The notes: generated from the sequence alone by a model not told the origin. 39,594 bases of DNA from Lachnospiraceae bacterium (GCA_017622575.1 JAGAQU010000080.1:1-39594); one strand, 5' to 3'; positions 24,956-34,026 are shown, counted from the stretch's first letter. Numbers and translations: made by a program.

Positions 24956-25111
24956 TTATTCACCTCTCACATTCAGGCTTTCTTCCACACTTTTATGCGA
25001 CGGCCATCCCGCTATGAGCCCGACATCCGGATCTTTAGCATATTCAAAAAGACTTTCCGCATCCGCTTCTGTCCATGGACGCAGCACTAATCTCTCAGTT
25101 GTCAATATCAT
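24956..25111 (-). pseudogene. GNAT N-terminal remnant (51 aa)
   Basis: ATG 25111 starts [20 protein letters not shown], the unmistakable front of a RimJ/RimL acetyltransferase, and continues [20 protein letters not shown]. It ends at TAA 24956-24958 after [10 protein letters not shown]. The remaining about 120 residues including the acetyl-CoA motif are missing. The next gene starts right at the stop. No ribosome site of note. Confidence 0.75.
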
Positions 25112-25124
25112 AATTTCAATACTC

Positions 25125-25916
25125 CTATTTCATAAATGTCAGGATTTCATTTAGATCCCATTCTTTTGCAGGGAGAACCATTGCTCTTTCCCTGATGACT
25201 TCTCTGATAATGCGCATCTCCAGTTGCTGCCTGTGTCTGAAATGGGCTATCATATCTTCAAACGTACTGCATCCATACTTCTCACCATATGGCGAGTGAA
25301 TCAGATACTCCAGCATCATCTGATACCACAGCTCATTTCCCGACTGGTCACTTCGTTCCTTTTTTATCACCTTGATGTTTTCCTCCAGCTTATCACTGTA
25401 CAGATACAGCAATCGAAAGTTTTCCTGATTGACCCTGCCATACAATTCGCGATAAAATTCTACAATCTCATCGTCTTTCAGCAGATGGAACAATATCAGA
25501 TCTTCGATAATGTTCTGAAAGAAAGCGCACTCAAAAAGATAACCGGTTTCCGAAAAGCTTTGATATCTCGAAAAAATAAGCTGTTCTAATTCCTGTAACG
25601 TTTTCCGCCCGTTATATACCTCATATTTTTCCAAATCCTTATGGAAATTTGGAATATCCGTGAGGATCCTGGTATACGAAACAACAAAGTGGTTCTGCTC
25701 CTGAACGGTATTTTTTATGATTTCATCCCGAATCAGTCTGTAGCATTGCAGCACTGCCTCATATTCTTCCTTCGTCATCCATGTGCACCATGCCAGGTCA
25801 ACCGGATAATAATCTCCCTCCCTGCAAACACGAAATTCCGGAATGGCAACGAAAATGCTGTTCACCAACGTGGATTTTCCCATTCCCTGAATTCCTTCTA
25901 TAAAAACATTATTCAT
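25125..25916 (-). CDS. P-loop NTPase (thymidylate-kinase-like fold)
   Basis: The protein is 263 aa. The N terminus [20 protein letters not shown] holds a Walker A (GIQGMGKST, 8-16). Acidic and aromatic segments follow, and a conserved-looking [15 protein letters not shown] helix. Deoxynucleoside kinase or dTMP kinase-like folds share this start. I know similar Clostridia proteins only as hypothetical ATPases. It is intact, with a weak ribosome site. Confidence 0.8.
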   Translation of the reverse strand: MNNVFIEGIQGMGKSTLVNSIFVAIPEFRVCREGDYYPVDLAWCTWMTKEEYEAVLQCYRLIRDEIIKNTVQEQNHFVVSYTRILTDIPNFHKDLEKYEVYNGRKTLQELEQLIFSRYQSFSETGYLFECAFFQNIIEDLILFHLLKDDEIVEFYRELYGRVNQENFRLLYLYSDKLEENIKVIKKERSDQSGNELWYQMMLEYLIHSPYGEKYGCSTFEDMIAHFRHRQQLEMRIIREVIRERAMVLPAKEWDLNEILTFMK

Positions 25917-25948
25917 TCCGTCATTCCCTTCATTTCCCTTTTCGAATA

Positions 25949-27437
25949 TTACTCCTCACATTCAGACTGTTGCACGCTCTCATAATATGCTTCCAGTGCT
26001 GTCCTCTGTTTGATAAATATCTTTCCGAGTTCTGCGTCGAAATGCTTGCCTAAAGACTCTTCAATAATGGAAAAGGCTTTGTCAAAGGAATATTTCCCTT
26101 TATAGCAGCGTTTACTCACCAATGCATCAAACACATCCGCCAGTGCCATGATCCTGGCTTCCAGAGGGATATCCTCTCCTGAAAGTCCTTTGGGGTAACC
26201 CGTTCCGTCCCACTTCTCGTGATGATAATGTGCCACATTTTCAGCTATTTTTCTAAATTGCTTATCATCAGAGCTGTGCAGGATCTTTGCCACGATCTGG
26301 GCTCCCTTTTCAGGATGTGTCTTCATGATCTCATATTCTTCGGGTGTAAATTTCCCGGGTTTTCTCAGTATGGCATCGTCAACCGCAATTTTGCCGAAAT
26401 CGTGAAGAGGCGCAGCTTTGATGACACATTCAAAGAAGGCCTCCCCTTTTTTTGCATAAACCGGATCCCTTTGAAGACCTCCGGCAAAAATTCTCACACA
26501 CTCGCTGGTTCTCCTGATATGGCCTCCCGTATTACTGTTACGGTCTTCCACCGTATCCGCCATACTCAGAATAATATCGTTCTGCATCTTGACAAGGCTT
26601 CTTGTTTTTTTCTATACCTCTTTCTCCAGCTTTTCATTATATTCTTCCACCATCTTCAGATGATCCTGTCTTTCAGTATCATCAACCATTTCCACATAGT
26701 AGCCGATTCTTGCCGTCCCCTTTTGATTGTAAAAGAATTTGACACTGTGCTTGATGATTCTGTCTTCATAGGGAAGAAAAAATTCATCCTGTTTTCCGCT
26801 CTCGATGATCGTCCTCACATTTTTGATAAAGACAGACTGTCCTTCCCTGATTTCCCGGTCCACATGCAACTCTGAAAGGCAGGGTGCCCATTTTTCTGCC
26901 ACCTCATTACTGCCCATGTAGTGCAACTTGCTGTCGATCAGGACAAAGCCATACTCCTTCGACTTACTGTAGTAATCCGACAGCACAGCAGAAATATCAT
27001 ATTTTTTGATTCTGCTTACCAGCCAGAACAGTCCCATCTCCGTGATCAGATAAGCAAAGGGCATAAGCTTTACGGGCGTCTTTAACAGACTCTCCGCAAA
27101 ATAAGCCAAAATATCCACAGAACAGATCGCTGCAAGCCCTAAAGCCGTTATGTAGGAAACCTCTCTCTTTTTTCTGTCTGAAATGACAGATCCTGCAGAC
27201 ACAAAGCAACATCAGGAAGGGGATAAAGCAACCACCTATATAGGTAATGGTATTTGCCAGGAGCGCCCCTTCCAGCGTTTTTGCATGAAGCAACTGCAGA
27301 TACCCGAAATCACATACCGTTATCATCAGATAGATCAGAGCATAGATGGAGCTCACCTTATAATCAAATTGTTTGATGATAAGCACCAGCATAAGACCCG
27401 ATGCCAAAAGCGACAGTATGTAAAGAACCGTTATCAT
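25949..27437 (-). pseudogene. Membrane sensor with HD-GYP domain, broken by frameshift and stop codon
   Basis: Three pieces in order form one former gene. From ATG 27437 come membrane helices (YILSLLASGLMLVLIIKQ onward). Near 27168-27173 the frame shifts at a run of six A (minus strand); removing one A rejoins it to VSYITALGLAAICS, more membrane helices and a PAS-like domain. An in-frame TAG at 26612-26614 follows EKEV. The HD-GYP domain then runs to 25949 with PLHDFGK and HHEKWDGTGYPKGL intact. HD-GYP proteins degrade cyclic di-GMP. Two lesions suggest loss, though the HD-GYP part starts at its own ATG (26587). Confidence 0.85.
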
Positions 27438-27449
27438 TTCCCTTTCTCC

Positions 27450-28973
27450 TTAGTTTTCCACTGCCTTATATGCAAGCTCTTTGATCCTTTCTACCATATT
27501 TTCGATCTCTTCCACTCCGGCACTGTTTTCCTCTGTAGCTGCAGTGACGTGTTCGATGGCACTGTAATTGCTCTGTGTATTGGTGTTTACCTGTTCCATG
27601 CCCTTCGCCACTTCACTGCTCTGCTGTTTGATATTTTCAACTGTTTGATCCATCTCCATGATCTGATCCGACATGCGGATGTTCGAGGAAGTGATCACCG
27701 CTGTAGAATTACCCACTTCACGAATGCTCTCCATTCCGGCCTTTGTCAGCTCTACGCTCTGTTCCATAACGCTTACTGCGTTTTCCGTATGGCGGACAGC
27801 TTCTGTTACAATCTTTCCGATATCATCGACTGCTGCTTTTGTCTGCTCAGCAAGCTTCTGAATTTCGCTGGCTACTACCGCAAAGCCTTTTCCGTGCTCG
27901 CCTGCTCTTGCAGCTTCTATGGAAGCATTCAGTGCAAGGATATTTGTCTGATTGGAAATGCCTGTAATCACCTTGATAATACCTAAGATTTCTTTTGATT
28001 CCTCTCCCAGCTGCCAAATAATATCCTTACACTCGGCAGTACTTTCGTTAATCTGCTCCATGCTGTTTGTAGCTTCATCCATCTTTTCCTGATTTTCTCT
28101 GGTTCTTTCATTGATCTGCTTTGCAAGAGAGGCCACCTGTTCATTCATGGTTCCAAGAGCGATCAGTCGTGTGTTGATATCCTGTGTTCTCTCATTTACA
28201 CCTGTAATCTCCTCTGTATTCTCACTGAAGCTCTGCAATACATTGGTCGTCTCCTCGGCAATCTGTCCGTTTGCTGCCATGGAGGCTTCTGTGATCACCG
28301 ACAACTCTTTTACCATGTGAAGCAGCTCATCCGATGTCTGCTTTGATTTTTCCTGCATCAGCTTCATATGATTCATCATTTTTTCCTGTTCTTCGGCATT
28401 AAGGAGATTAGAAAGCATTCCTGCCGTTCTCTCACAGAGCATGGTGAAAATAGCGGCAATGGCAACCAGAACCAGCGCTCTTGGCACGATCCCATAGACA
28501 ATCAATTTATACAGATCGGTAAAGTTCTTATCAGTGAGCGTATCCAGCGTAAAATTGATCCACTGTCCCACGGACGCTCCTATAACCGACAAAACTGTAG
28601 TTAGAATATTCAGTTTTTTTGAAAAATAAAGACTTGCAATAGCAATCGCATAGATATACAAAAGTACCACATGATATCCCAGTGTAGATGCCGCAATCGT
28701 GACAAAGGCAACAGCGCAGAGAATCAGCACATATTTCACGTAACTCTTCTGCTGTTTTCCCACAGATACGAGCAACGTAGGAACCCACAAAAGTACGGAG
28801 CCTGCCACATACGCCAAAGTCATGATTCCCATATCCACCACAAATATCCCAAATACATTGAGCAGATATACCAGTGTAAATATCAGGAACGTAATTCTCA
28901 TCACCTTTGCCACCGCTCTGTTGGCCTGTTTCTCATTTTGAATCAATACACCATTTTTTTCTTCCATACCCAT
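27450..28973 (-). CDS. Methyl-accepting chemotaxis protein (membrane-embedded sensor)
   Basis: The protein is 507 aa. Residues about 25-185 contain six hydrophobic segments with almost no external loop, so the sensor is within the membrane. The rest is the helical signalling bundle with the conserved tip ([33 protein letters not shown]). The C terminus [20 protein letters not shown] has no CheR-binding pentapeptide. It lies 12 bases before the broken HD-GYP gene. No other chemotaxis or flagellar gene is in the window, so its output partner must be elsewhere. Confidence 0.9.
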   Translation of the reverse strand: MGMEEKNGVLIQNEKQANRAVAKVMRITFLIFTLVYLLNVFGIFVVDMGIMTLAYVAGSVLLWVPTLLVSVGKQQKSYVKYVLILCAVAFVTIAASTLGYHVVLLYIYAIAIASLYFSKKLNILTTVLSVIGASVGQWINFTLDTLTDKNFTDLYKLIVYGIVPRALVLVAIAAIFTMLCERTAGMLSNLLNAEEQEKMMNHMKLMQEKSKQTSDELLHMVKELSVITEASMAANGQIAEETTNVLQSFSENTEEITGVNERTQDINTRLIALGTMNEQVASLAKQINERTRENQEKMDEATNSMEQINESTAECKDIIWQLGEESKEILGIIKVITGISNQTNILALNASIEAARAGEHGKGFAVVASEIQKLAEQTKAAVDDIGKIVTEAVRHTENAVSVMEQSVELTKAGMESIREVGNSTAVITSSNIRMSDQIMEMDQTVENIKQQSSEVAKGMEQVNTNTQSNYSAIEHVTAATEENSAGVEEIENMVERIKELAYKAVEN

Positions 28974-28981
28974 TTTCTCCC

Positions 28982-29605
28982 TTATGTATAAATTATTTTT
29001 TTAAATTCGCTGTCGCGATCATAGGTTCCTTCCACCAAACCGTCTATTTCCTTGTAAGCCTTGCAAATGCTGAGACTGCATTCTGCCAGAATCGCACTGA
29101 TCTCTTCCTCTGTGTAACTGCACCCTCCTGTTACCATAAGTGTAGCAATACTGTGGGCCACTAACCACAAATCTCTGAAAAAGCAGTCCGCAGTAAAATC
29201 ATCCATCCGATATATCTCCTTGAGAGATTCCCTTACAAGGTCCTGTGTCCTTTTTAATTCATCCATGGCATAATGGCTCTGATTTCCTCTGTCACTCAAA
29301 AACAAAAGATAATACAGCTCCGGTTTTTCTTTTGCGAAAGCAATATACTGCATTCCTACGCCATGAAAGGGAATTTTATCCTGAAGCCCCCTATGAAGAT
29401 ACTCATGATATATTTCCTGCGCAAGCAGGCGAACATCCTCCCTCAGTTCCTCCATAGAAGGATAATGAACAAAAATAGGGGCAACCGTCGTCCCAAGACT
29501 TTTGGCAAGTTCACGGGCTGTCAGACTCTCAATTCCTCTTTCTTCAACAATTTTTAAGCCGTGCCGGGCGATTTCTTCTTTGGAAAACTGTGGTTTTCTG
29601 GGCAT
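28982..29605 (-). CDS. TetR-family transcriptional regulator
   Basis: The protein is 207 aa. The helix-turn-helix is in [20 protein letters not shown] (about 27-46), followed by a variable ligand-binding domain containing a [15 protein letters not shown] helix typical of TetR_C. Strong AAGGAGG site. A 12-bp perfect palindrome upstream (29646-29657) is a likely autoregulatory operator. It lies 9 bases before the chemotaxis gene, so it may control that gene too. Confidence 0.88.
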   Translation of the reverse strand: MPRKPQFSKEEIARHGLKIVEERGIESLTARELAKSLGTTVAPIFVHYPSMEELREDVRLLAQEIYHEYLHRGLQDKIPFHGVGMQYIAFAKEKPELYYLLFLSDRGNQSHYAMDELKRTQDLVRESLKEIYRMDDFTADCFFRDLWLVAHSIATLMVTGGCSYTEEEISAILAECSLSICKAYKEIDGLVEGTYDRDSEFKKIIYT

Positions 29606-29645
29606 ATATCCTCCTTGCGATGATTTTAATAAATCATTTGTTATC

Positions 29646-29657
29646 TAACATATGTTA
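29646..29657. promoter_or_regulatory. Palindromic operator candidate of the TetR gene at 28982
   Basis: TAACATATGTTA is a perfect 12-bp palindrome about 40 bases before the start codon, close to an AT-rich -10-like region on the minus strand. Its size and position match TetR autoregulation. A second inverted repeat ATGATTT/AAATCAT lies between it and the start codon. Confidence 0.55.
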
Positions 29658-29731
29658 TATTATAGATATATACCCTTTTTCTGTCAACAGCAATCATGAT
29701 TTTTATATCCCACCTGTGTCTTTTCCGCTGT

Positions 29732-29820
29732 CTAGCGTTTCTTTAAACCACAAATGTCCAAATACGGATTATCTCCGATCTCCAATCCGGTAAAAGTAAC
29801 TGTATTGAGTGTCTGTTTTG
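29732..29820 (-). pseudogene. C-terminal remnant of an unidentified protein
   Basis: An open frame without a start ends at TAG 29732-29734 and reads TLNTVTFTGLEIGDNPYLDI then CGLKKR. It looks like coding sequence (structured, normal residue mix) but I cannot name the protein. Upstream on the minus strand it runs directly into repeat array 2. Together with the truncated GNAT beside array 1 it suggests that these arrays sit at broken gene ends. Confidence 0.3.
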
Positions 29821-29833
29821 AGTGTCTGTACGA

Positions 29834-30110
29834 CTTATGGGCAGGAAAGCTTATTTTGGCTTCCTTATACCCTCACCTTTCAACTTCCGATGTGACCGGA
29901 GGGTATTTCAAGCGGTTTTCCTCTCATATACCCTCGCAAACAGGCGATTGGTTCCTTATTTGGCTTCATATACGCGCTTTCATGTACTTCATTGCTTACA
30001 ACGAGGGTATAGACATCCCGTTCTGCACTCTCATACCCTTCTCTTACATTCCACGAATTTCCCCGAGGGTACAGCAAGCACTTTCGACTTCAATATACCC
30101 TTTTCTCATC
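29834..30110. repeat. Repeat array 2: shorter units of the array 1 family
   Basis: It begins with the same leader as array 1 (CTTATGGGCAGGA at 29834, 33 bases before the first ATACCCTC). ATACCCTC-like starts lie at 29867, 29928, 29970 (ATACGCGC, degenerate), 30033 (ATACCCTT) and 30095. GAGGGTA follows 32-33 bases after a start at 29899, 30003 and 30065, against 53 in array 1. So the inner segment is 21 bases shorter. Together with the TetR operator, a gene remnant and a terminator it explains the 29606-30203 gap. Confidence 0.8.
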
Positions 30111-30127
30111 TTACTTCGGATATAAAT

Positions 30128-30174
30128 AAAAAAGCACAGAGCAATTCCTCTCAAATGGAATCTTCGGCTCTGTG
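30128..30174 (-). terminator. Terminator of the TetR gene at 30204
   Basis: GCACAGAGC (30134-30142) pairs with GCTCTGTG (30167-30174) on the minus strand, followed by T6 (plus-strand A 30128-30133). The loop is about 24 bases. Confidence 0.75.
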
Positions 30175-30203
30175 TCTTGGCAACTGGCTCTTCTTCTACG
30201 AAT

Positions 30204-30767
30204 TTATATTGCTTTTAAAATGGAATTTCCCGTTTCACGGAGCATTCCGTAAATTTTTTCCCTGTTTTCTATGACAATTCCGCTGGCAACCATGCAAGCC
30301 ATTCCATGAATATAAATAAACATGGTCTGCACATATTGGCCTGCCTGCTCCCTGGTTATTTTATATTTCTTAATCAGCTGTTCCAATATCCCCACATTCT
30401 GTTCATAATCAAGCCAGGAAGACATTCCGCTTTTTTCGTGCCTGCCGCTTCCTCCCATGCAGGTAAATCGAAACAGGTTCGGCTCATCCATTGCAATACT
30501 AAGATAATTTATTCCCCATTTCTCCAGATCATCGGAACCTTTTTCCCCATATACCCACAGCTTACCTTTCACATATTGTCCTGCTTTTTCTGTGAGAGCA
30601 GTCCGAAAACCATCCATATTTCCAAAGTGCCAGGATATGGGCTGGGTAGAGCATCCGATTTCCTTTGCCACATTCTTAATGTTGATAGAATCATAGCCAT
30701 CCCTGATCAGCATATGAAGCGCTGTCTCCAAAATCATATCCTTTGTAATCTTCGGGCTGCTCGGCAT
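30204..30767 (-). CDS. TetR-family transcriptional regulator
   Basis: The protein is 187 aa. The helix-turn-helix is INIKNVAKEIGCSTQPISWH (about 28-47). The C-terminal domain has FRFTCMGGSGRHE and a long helix QTMFIYIHGMACMVASG, which fit the TetR_C group sensing hydrophobic ligands. It is followed by its own terminator. Two overlapping palindromes upstream (30790-30830) suggest autoregulation. No obvious target transporter gene is adjacent; the arsenic operon behind it has its own regulator. Confidence 0.87.
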   Translation of the reverse strand: MPSSPKITKDMILETALHMLIRDGYDSINIKNVAKEIGCSTQPISWHFGNMDGFRTALTEKAGQYVKGKLWVYGEKGSDDLEKWGINYLSIAMDEPNLFRFTCMGGSGRHEKSGMSSWLDYEQNVGILEQLIKKYKITREQAGQYVQTMFIYIHGMACMVASGIVIENREKIYGMLRETGNSILKAI

Positions 30768-30789
30768 TCTTTCTTCCCTCTTTCATTAT

Positions 30790-30809
30790 ACTATAAACAC
30801 GTTTACAGT
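30790..30809. promoter_or_regulatory. Palindromic operator candidate of the TetR gene at 30204
   Basis: ACTATAAACACGTTTACAGT is a 20-bp inverted repeat with one mismatched pair, about 23 bases before the start codon. A second, AT-rich palindrome of similar type (AAATATATTT core, about 30810-30819) follows at once, so two dimers might bind side by side. Confidence 0.55.
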
Positions 30810-30847
30810 AAATATATTTATAGTATATTCTTTTCTATATGTTATGT

Positions 30848-30896
30848 CAATAAAAATCCAGCCGCTTTCATCCCTCTCAAGCTGCTGGATTTTTTG
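30848..30896 (-). terminator. Terminator of the arsenic operon
   Basis: AAATCCAGC (30854-30862) pairs with GCTGGATTT (30884-30892). On the minus strand the stem is followed by a T-rich stretch. It lies just after the arsC stop (30914). Confidence 0.78.
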
Positions 30897-30913
30897 AATT
30901 TATCATGAGAATA

Positions 30914-31318
30914 TTATGGTAATAAGATAATTCTTTTGAGTTCGCAGATCTTTTTCTCTATCTGGTTGATAACAGACTTAAATTCTTCATCAGATTTTCC
31001 TGTTGGATCTTCCAGTCCCCAATTATCATCAAATGCTCTCCCGATAAATGGGCAACAAACATTGCATCCCATGGAGATTGCCATATCAACCTCCGGAAGC
31101 TCTGAAATAAATTTACTGCGCTGTCCGTTTGCTTCCATATCAATACCATAGATTTCCTTCATCAGCCTGACAGCATCCTGATTGATCTGTGGCTTTGTTT
31201 CTGTTCCGGCAGAATAACTCTCAATCACATCCCCTGCCAGGTGTTTTCCAAGAGCTTCCGCAATCTGACTTCTACAGGAGTTATGAACACAGATAAATGC
31301 TACTTTTTTCTTTTCCAT
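30914..31318 (-). CDS. arsC: Arsenate reductase, thioredoxin-coupled (low-molecular-weight phosphatase fold)
   Basis: The protein is 134 aa. The active-site loop is CVHNSCRS (C10 nucleophile, C15), followed by the redox pair region MGCNVCCPF (C85, C88, C89) and the DDNWGLEDPTG loop with the catalytic aspartate. It reduces arsenate to arsenite, recycling through thioredoxin; a thioredoxin-like protein is encoded in the same operon. ATG overlaps the acr3 stop (TAATG at 31318). It is last in the operon. Confidence 0.94.
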   Translation of the reverse strand: MEKKKVAFICVHNSCRSQIAEALGKHLAGDVIESYSAGTETKPQINQDAVRLMKEIYGIDMEANGQRSKFISELPEVDMAISMGCNVCCPFIGRAFDDNWGLEDPTGKSDEEFKSVINQIEKKICELKRIILLP

Positions 31319-32364
31319 TATTCAAACCATCCCTTCGTCTTATTTGCAAACCAACAAAGCGCAAGCATTACCGGAACCTCTGTCAGAACACCTACTGTTG
31401 TAGCAAGTGCTGCAGGACTTGTAGTTCCAAATAGAGCAATTGATACTGCAACTGCCAACTCGAAGAAATTGGATGCTCCAATCATTCCAGCCGGGGCTGC
31501 GATATCATGACTCAATTTCAATATTTTGGCGGCAACATAGGCAATAGCAAAAATCAAAACAGTCTGTATTGTGAGCGGCACCGCAATTAATACAATGTGT
31601 AATGGATTAGTTAAAATCACCTCTGTCTGGGATGCAAAAATAAGGACAAGGGTAAGCAATAAACCTATTGTGGTAGCATTGTCGAACTTGTGTATGAACA
31701 CTTTCTCAAAATACTCCTGTCCTTTATTCTTTACCATAAGTGTCCTTGTCAGAATACCTCCTGCAAGTGGAATTACAACAAAAAGTCCTACACTGATAAA
31801 TAACGTGCTGTATGGAACTGTTACATTAGAAACTCCAAGCAAAAACTTTACAATTGGAACAAATGCAATTAATATAATCAAATCATTCGTTGCTACCTGC
31901 ACAACTGTATATGCAGGATTTCCTTTTGTAAGGGTACTCCACACAAATACCATTGCTGTACAAGGGGCTGCTCCAAGAAGCACTGCTCCTGCTAAGTATT
32001 CGGTTGCAAGTTCCGGTGTAATAAATGCCTTAAATACGATAAACAAAAAGAAACTGCTGATGGCATACATGGTAAAAGGCTTAATCAGCCAGTTTACAAT
32101 CCATGTGACAAACAGACCCTTTGGATTCTTTCCAACCTGCTTTACGCTCTGAAAATCCACCTTCATCATCATAGGATAAATCATAACCCAAATCAAAATC
32201 GCAATAGGAATCGAAATTCCTGCAATAGATAGTTTATCCAAATAAGTAGGAACTGCCGGAAGGAACTTTCCGATTAGTATTCCTACTGCCATACATAACA
32301 GTACCCAAACGCTTAAATATTTTTGAAAAGAACTAATGCCTTCTACTTTTGATTCTTTACTCAT
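31318..32364 (-). CDS. acr3: Arsenite efflux permease, ACR3 family
   Basis: The protein is 348 aa from ATG 32364 (AGGGAAGG 5-6 bases upstream); the longer frame from 32388 lacks a site. About ten membrane segments. The conserved ACR3 cysteine is in AAPCTAMVFVWS and the second signature region reads IGASNFFELAVAVSIALFG. It exports arsenite produced by ArsC, using the proton motive force. Intact. Confidence 0.95.
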   Translation of the reverse strand: MSKESKVEGISSFQKYLSVWVLLCMAVGILIGKFLPAVPTYLDKLSIAGISIPIAILIWVMIYPMMMKVDFQSVKQVGKNPKGLFVTWIVNWLIKPFTMYAISSFFLFIVFKAFITPELATEYLAGAVLLGAAPCTAMVFVWSTLTKGNPAYTVVQVATNDLIILIAFVPIVKFLLGVSNVTVPYSTLFISVGLFVVIPLAGGILTRTLMVKNKGQEYFEKVFIHKFDNATTIGLLLTLVLIFASQTEVILTNPLHIVLIAVPLTIQTVLIFAIAYVAAKILKLSHDIAAPAGMIGASNFFELAVAVSIALFGTTSPAALATTVGVLTEVPVMLALCWFANKTKGWFE

Positions 32365-32377
32365 AAATACCTTCCCT

Positions 32378-32698
32378 CTAGCAGCCAAGCTTTTTTAATA
32401 GTTCCTCCACTTGCGCTGCTTTTAATACTTTACCCATAGATACTACCTTCTCATTCACAACAATAGCGGGCATACTCATAACACCATAACTCATTACTTT
32501 TTCCATATCTGTGATGTACTCGACCTTGGCATCAAGATTCATGTTTGCAACTGCTTTTTTTACATTTTCATGCTGCTCATGGCAGGATTTACATCCTGCA
32601 CCTAAAACCTTGATATGGCATCCTTTTCCTCCGCAAGTACAGCAGCATCCGTCCTTTGTTTCTTCTTCCATTCTCTTACCAAATCCAAATAATCCCAT
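32378..32698 (-). CDS. Thioredoxin-like small redox protein
   Basis: The protein is 106 aa. A cysteine-rich front (GCCCTCGGKGC) precedes a thioredoxin-like domain with the active site CKSC (C36, C39) and cis-proline segment SMPAIVVNE. It belongs to the redox-active disulfide protein 2 type found in arsenic and permease operons. It is a plausible electron donor for ArsC or a metal-binding partner of the permease. Good AGGAG site. The extra N-terminal cysteines are unusual and may bind arsenite. Confidence 0.88.
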   Translation of the reverse strand: MGLFGFGKRMEEETKDGCCCTCGGKGCHIKVLGAGCKSCHEQHENVKKAVANMNLDAKVEYITDMEKVMSYGVMSMPAIVVNEKVVSMGKVLKAAQVEELLKKLGC

Positions 32699-32737
32699 AA
32701 TCGTAGTCTCCTTTTCTTTCCTTAAAATCCTCCTGGT

Positions 32738-33734
32738 CTAAACAAGTAGATACTGTATCGCATTGAAGAAATATCCAACAATGATGATTCCAACGGTACA
32801 AATCGCTATAAAGATACCAAGCAGCTTTGGTTTAATGGCTTTCTTTAACATGATCATGGAAGGAAGACTTAAGGTTGTAACTCCCATCATGAAGGAAAGA
32901 ACAACCCCAAGCTTCGCTCCCTTTGCAAGCAAAGCTTCCGCAATCGGAATGCAACCGAAAATATCTGCATACATTGGAACGCCTGCTATTGTTGCAATAA
33001 TGACGCCAAAGGGATTTCCCTTACCAAGGAATCTCACAATCAAATCCTGCGGAATCCAGTTATGAATAAAAGCGCCGACACCTACACCTATCAAGATATA
33101 TGGGAACACTTTTTTTAGTGTCCCTGCCACTTGTTCCGCAGAATATTTTAAACGGTCTTTTACTGTAAGTTCTTCCTGTGGAACATCAATCTGCTTTGCA
33201 TTTCTGATAAATTCCTCCACCTGATTTTCGAGATGCAGTTTTTCAATTAACGTTCCACCTGCTACCGCTATCACAAGACCAAGAATAACATACACAATTG
33301 CTACTTTAGCGCCAAAAATACTCATTAAGAGTACCAAAGATCCAAGATCCACCATAGGAGACGAAATAAGGAATGAGAATGTTACTCCAAGCTTAAGTCT
33401 GGCACTTGTAAATCCAATAAACAGCGGGATGGATGAACAGGAGCAAAATGGGGTTACCGTTCCAAGAAGTGCTGCTATGACATTAGCTCCGATGCCATGA
33501 AACCTTCCGAGTATTTTCTTTGTTCTTTCCGTCGGAAAGTAACTTTGAATGTAACTTATGATAAATATCAGGGTACAGAGTAAAACTACAATTTTTATCA
33601 CATCATAAAAAAAAAAATTGAATGGTTCCTCCTGGTTTTCCTGTTATATCTAATCCTAATACATTTAATAAATTCCCAATTAAGGCACTTAACCATTTCA
33701 TGCCAAGTATCTGCTCTTGTATAAATGTCCACAT
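32738..33734 (-). CDS. arsP: ArsP/DUF318-type permease, frame broken at a T11 run
   Basis: The gene starts at ATG 33734 (AGAGGT 6 bases upstream) with MWTFIQEQILGMKWLSALIG and reaches QFFFL and a stop at an 11-base T run (A 33607-33617 on the plus strand). With one T fewer the frame continues QFFFYDVIKIVVLL into an intact permease: TPFCSCSSIPLFIGF, SFLISSPMVDLGSLVLL and GVPMYADIFGCIP are family hallmarks. About eight membrane segments. Such permeases export organoarsenicals or arsenite. The run could allow slippage that restores some product; otherwise only a GTG start at 33601 remains. Confidence 0.85.
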
Positions 33735-33744
33735 ACATCTACCT

Positions 33745-34026
33745 CTATCTATTTCCACAGCAGGTGATTGCTGCGATATAGGCCTTATACTCTTTGAACT
33801 TCTCACAGTTAATAGAATAATGCTGCCACTTTCCATCCTTGTAGGAACTGACCAGCCCACAATCCGAAAGAACCTTCATGTGATGAGATAAGGTAGGCTG
33901 TGTTACCTGTAACTCTTCCAGAAGATGACATCCGCACTTTTCTCCCTGCGTAAGCATTTCTATGATTCTAAGTCTGTTTGCATCTGACATTGCTTTACAG
34001 ATAACTGCAACTTCTTCTCTTGTCAT
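33745..34026 (-). CDS. arsR: ArsR-family arsenic-responsive repressor
   Basis: The protein is 93 aa. The winged helix is QVTQPTLSHHMKVLSDCGLV (about 40-59). C31 and C33 in KCGCHLL lie at the usual arsenite-sensing helix, and a terminal CC pair follows (ITCCGNR). It represses the operon until arsenite or antimonite binds. It is first gene after a strong promoter with an overlapping palindromic operator; 10 bases separate it from the permease start. Confidence 0.94.
   Translation of the reverse strand: MTREEVAVICKAMSDANRLRIIEMLTQGEKCGCHLLEELQVTQPTLSHHMKVLSDCGLVSSYKDGKWQHYSINCEKFKEYKAYIAAITCCGNR

Noticed and set aside
11433..25111. Possible integron-like gene-cassette array
   Set aside because: Single genes in one orientation resemble cassettes, but I found no recurring attC-like hairpin at the gene junctions and no integrase in the window.
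27183..27986. Plus-strand frame of 267 codons across the transducer and HD-GYP genes
   Set aside because: Antisense to two recognised genes, low-complexity Cys/His/Phe-rich composition, no ribosome site.
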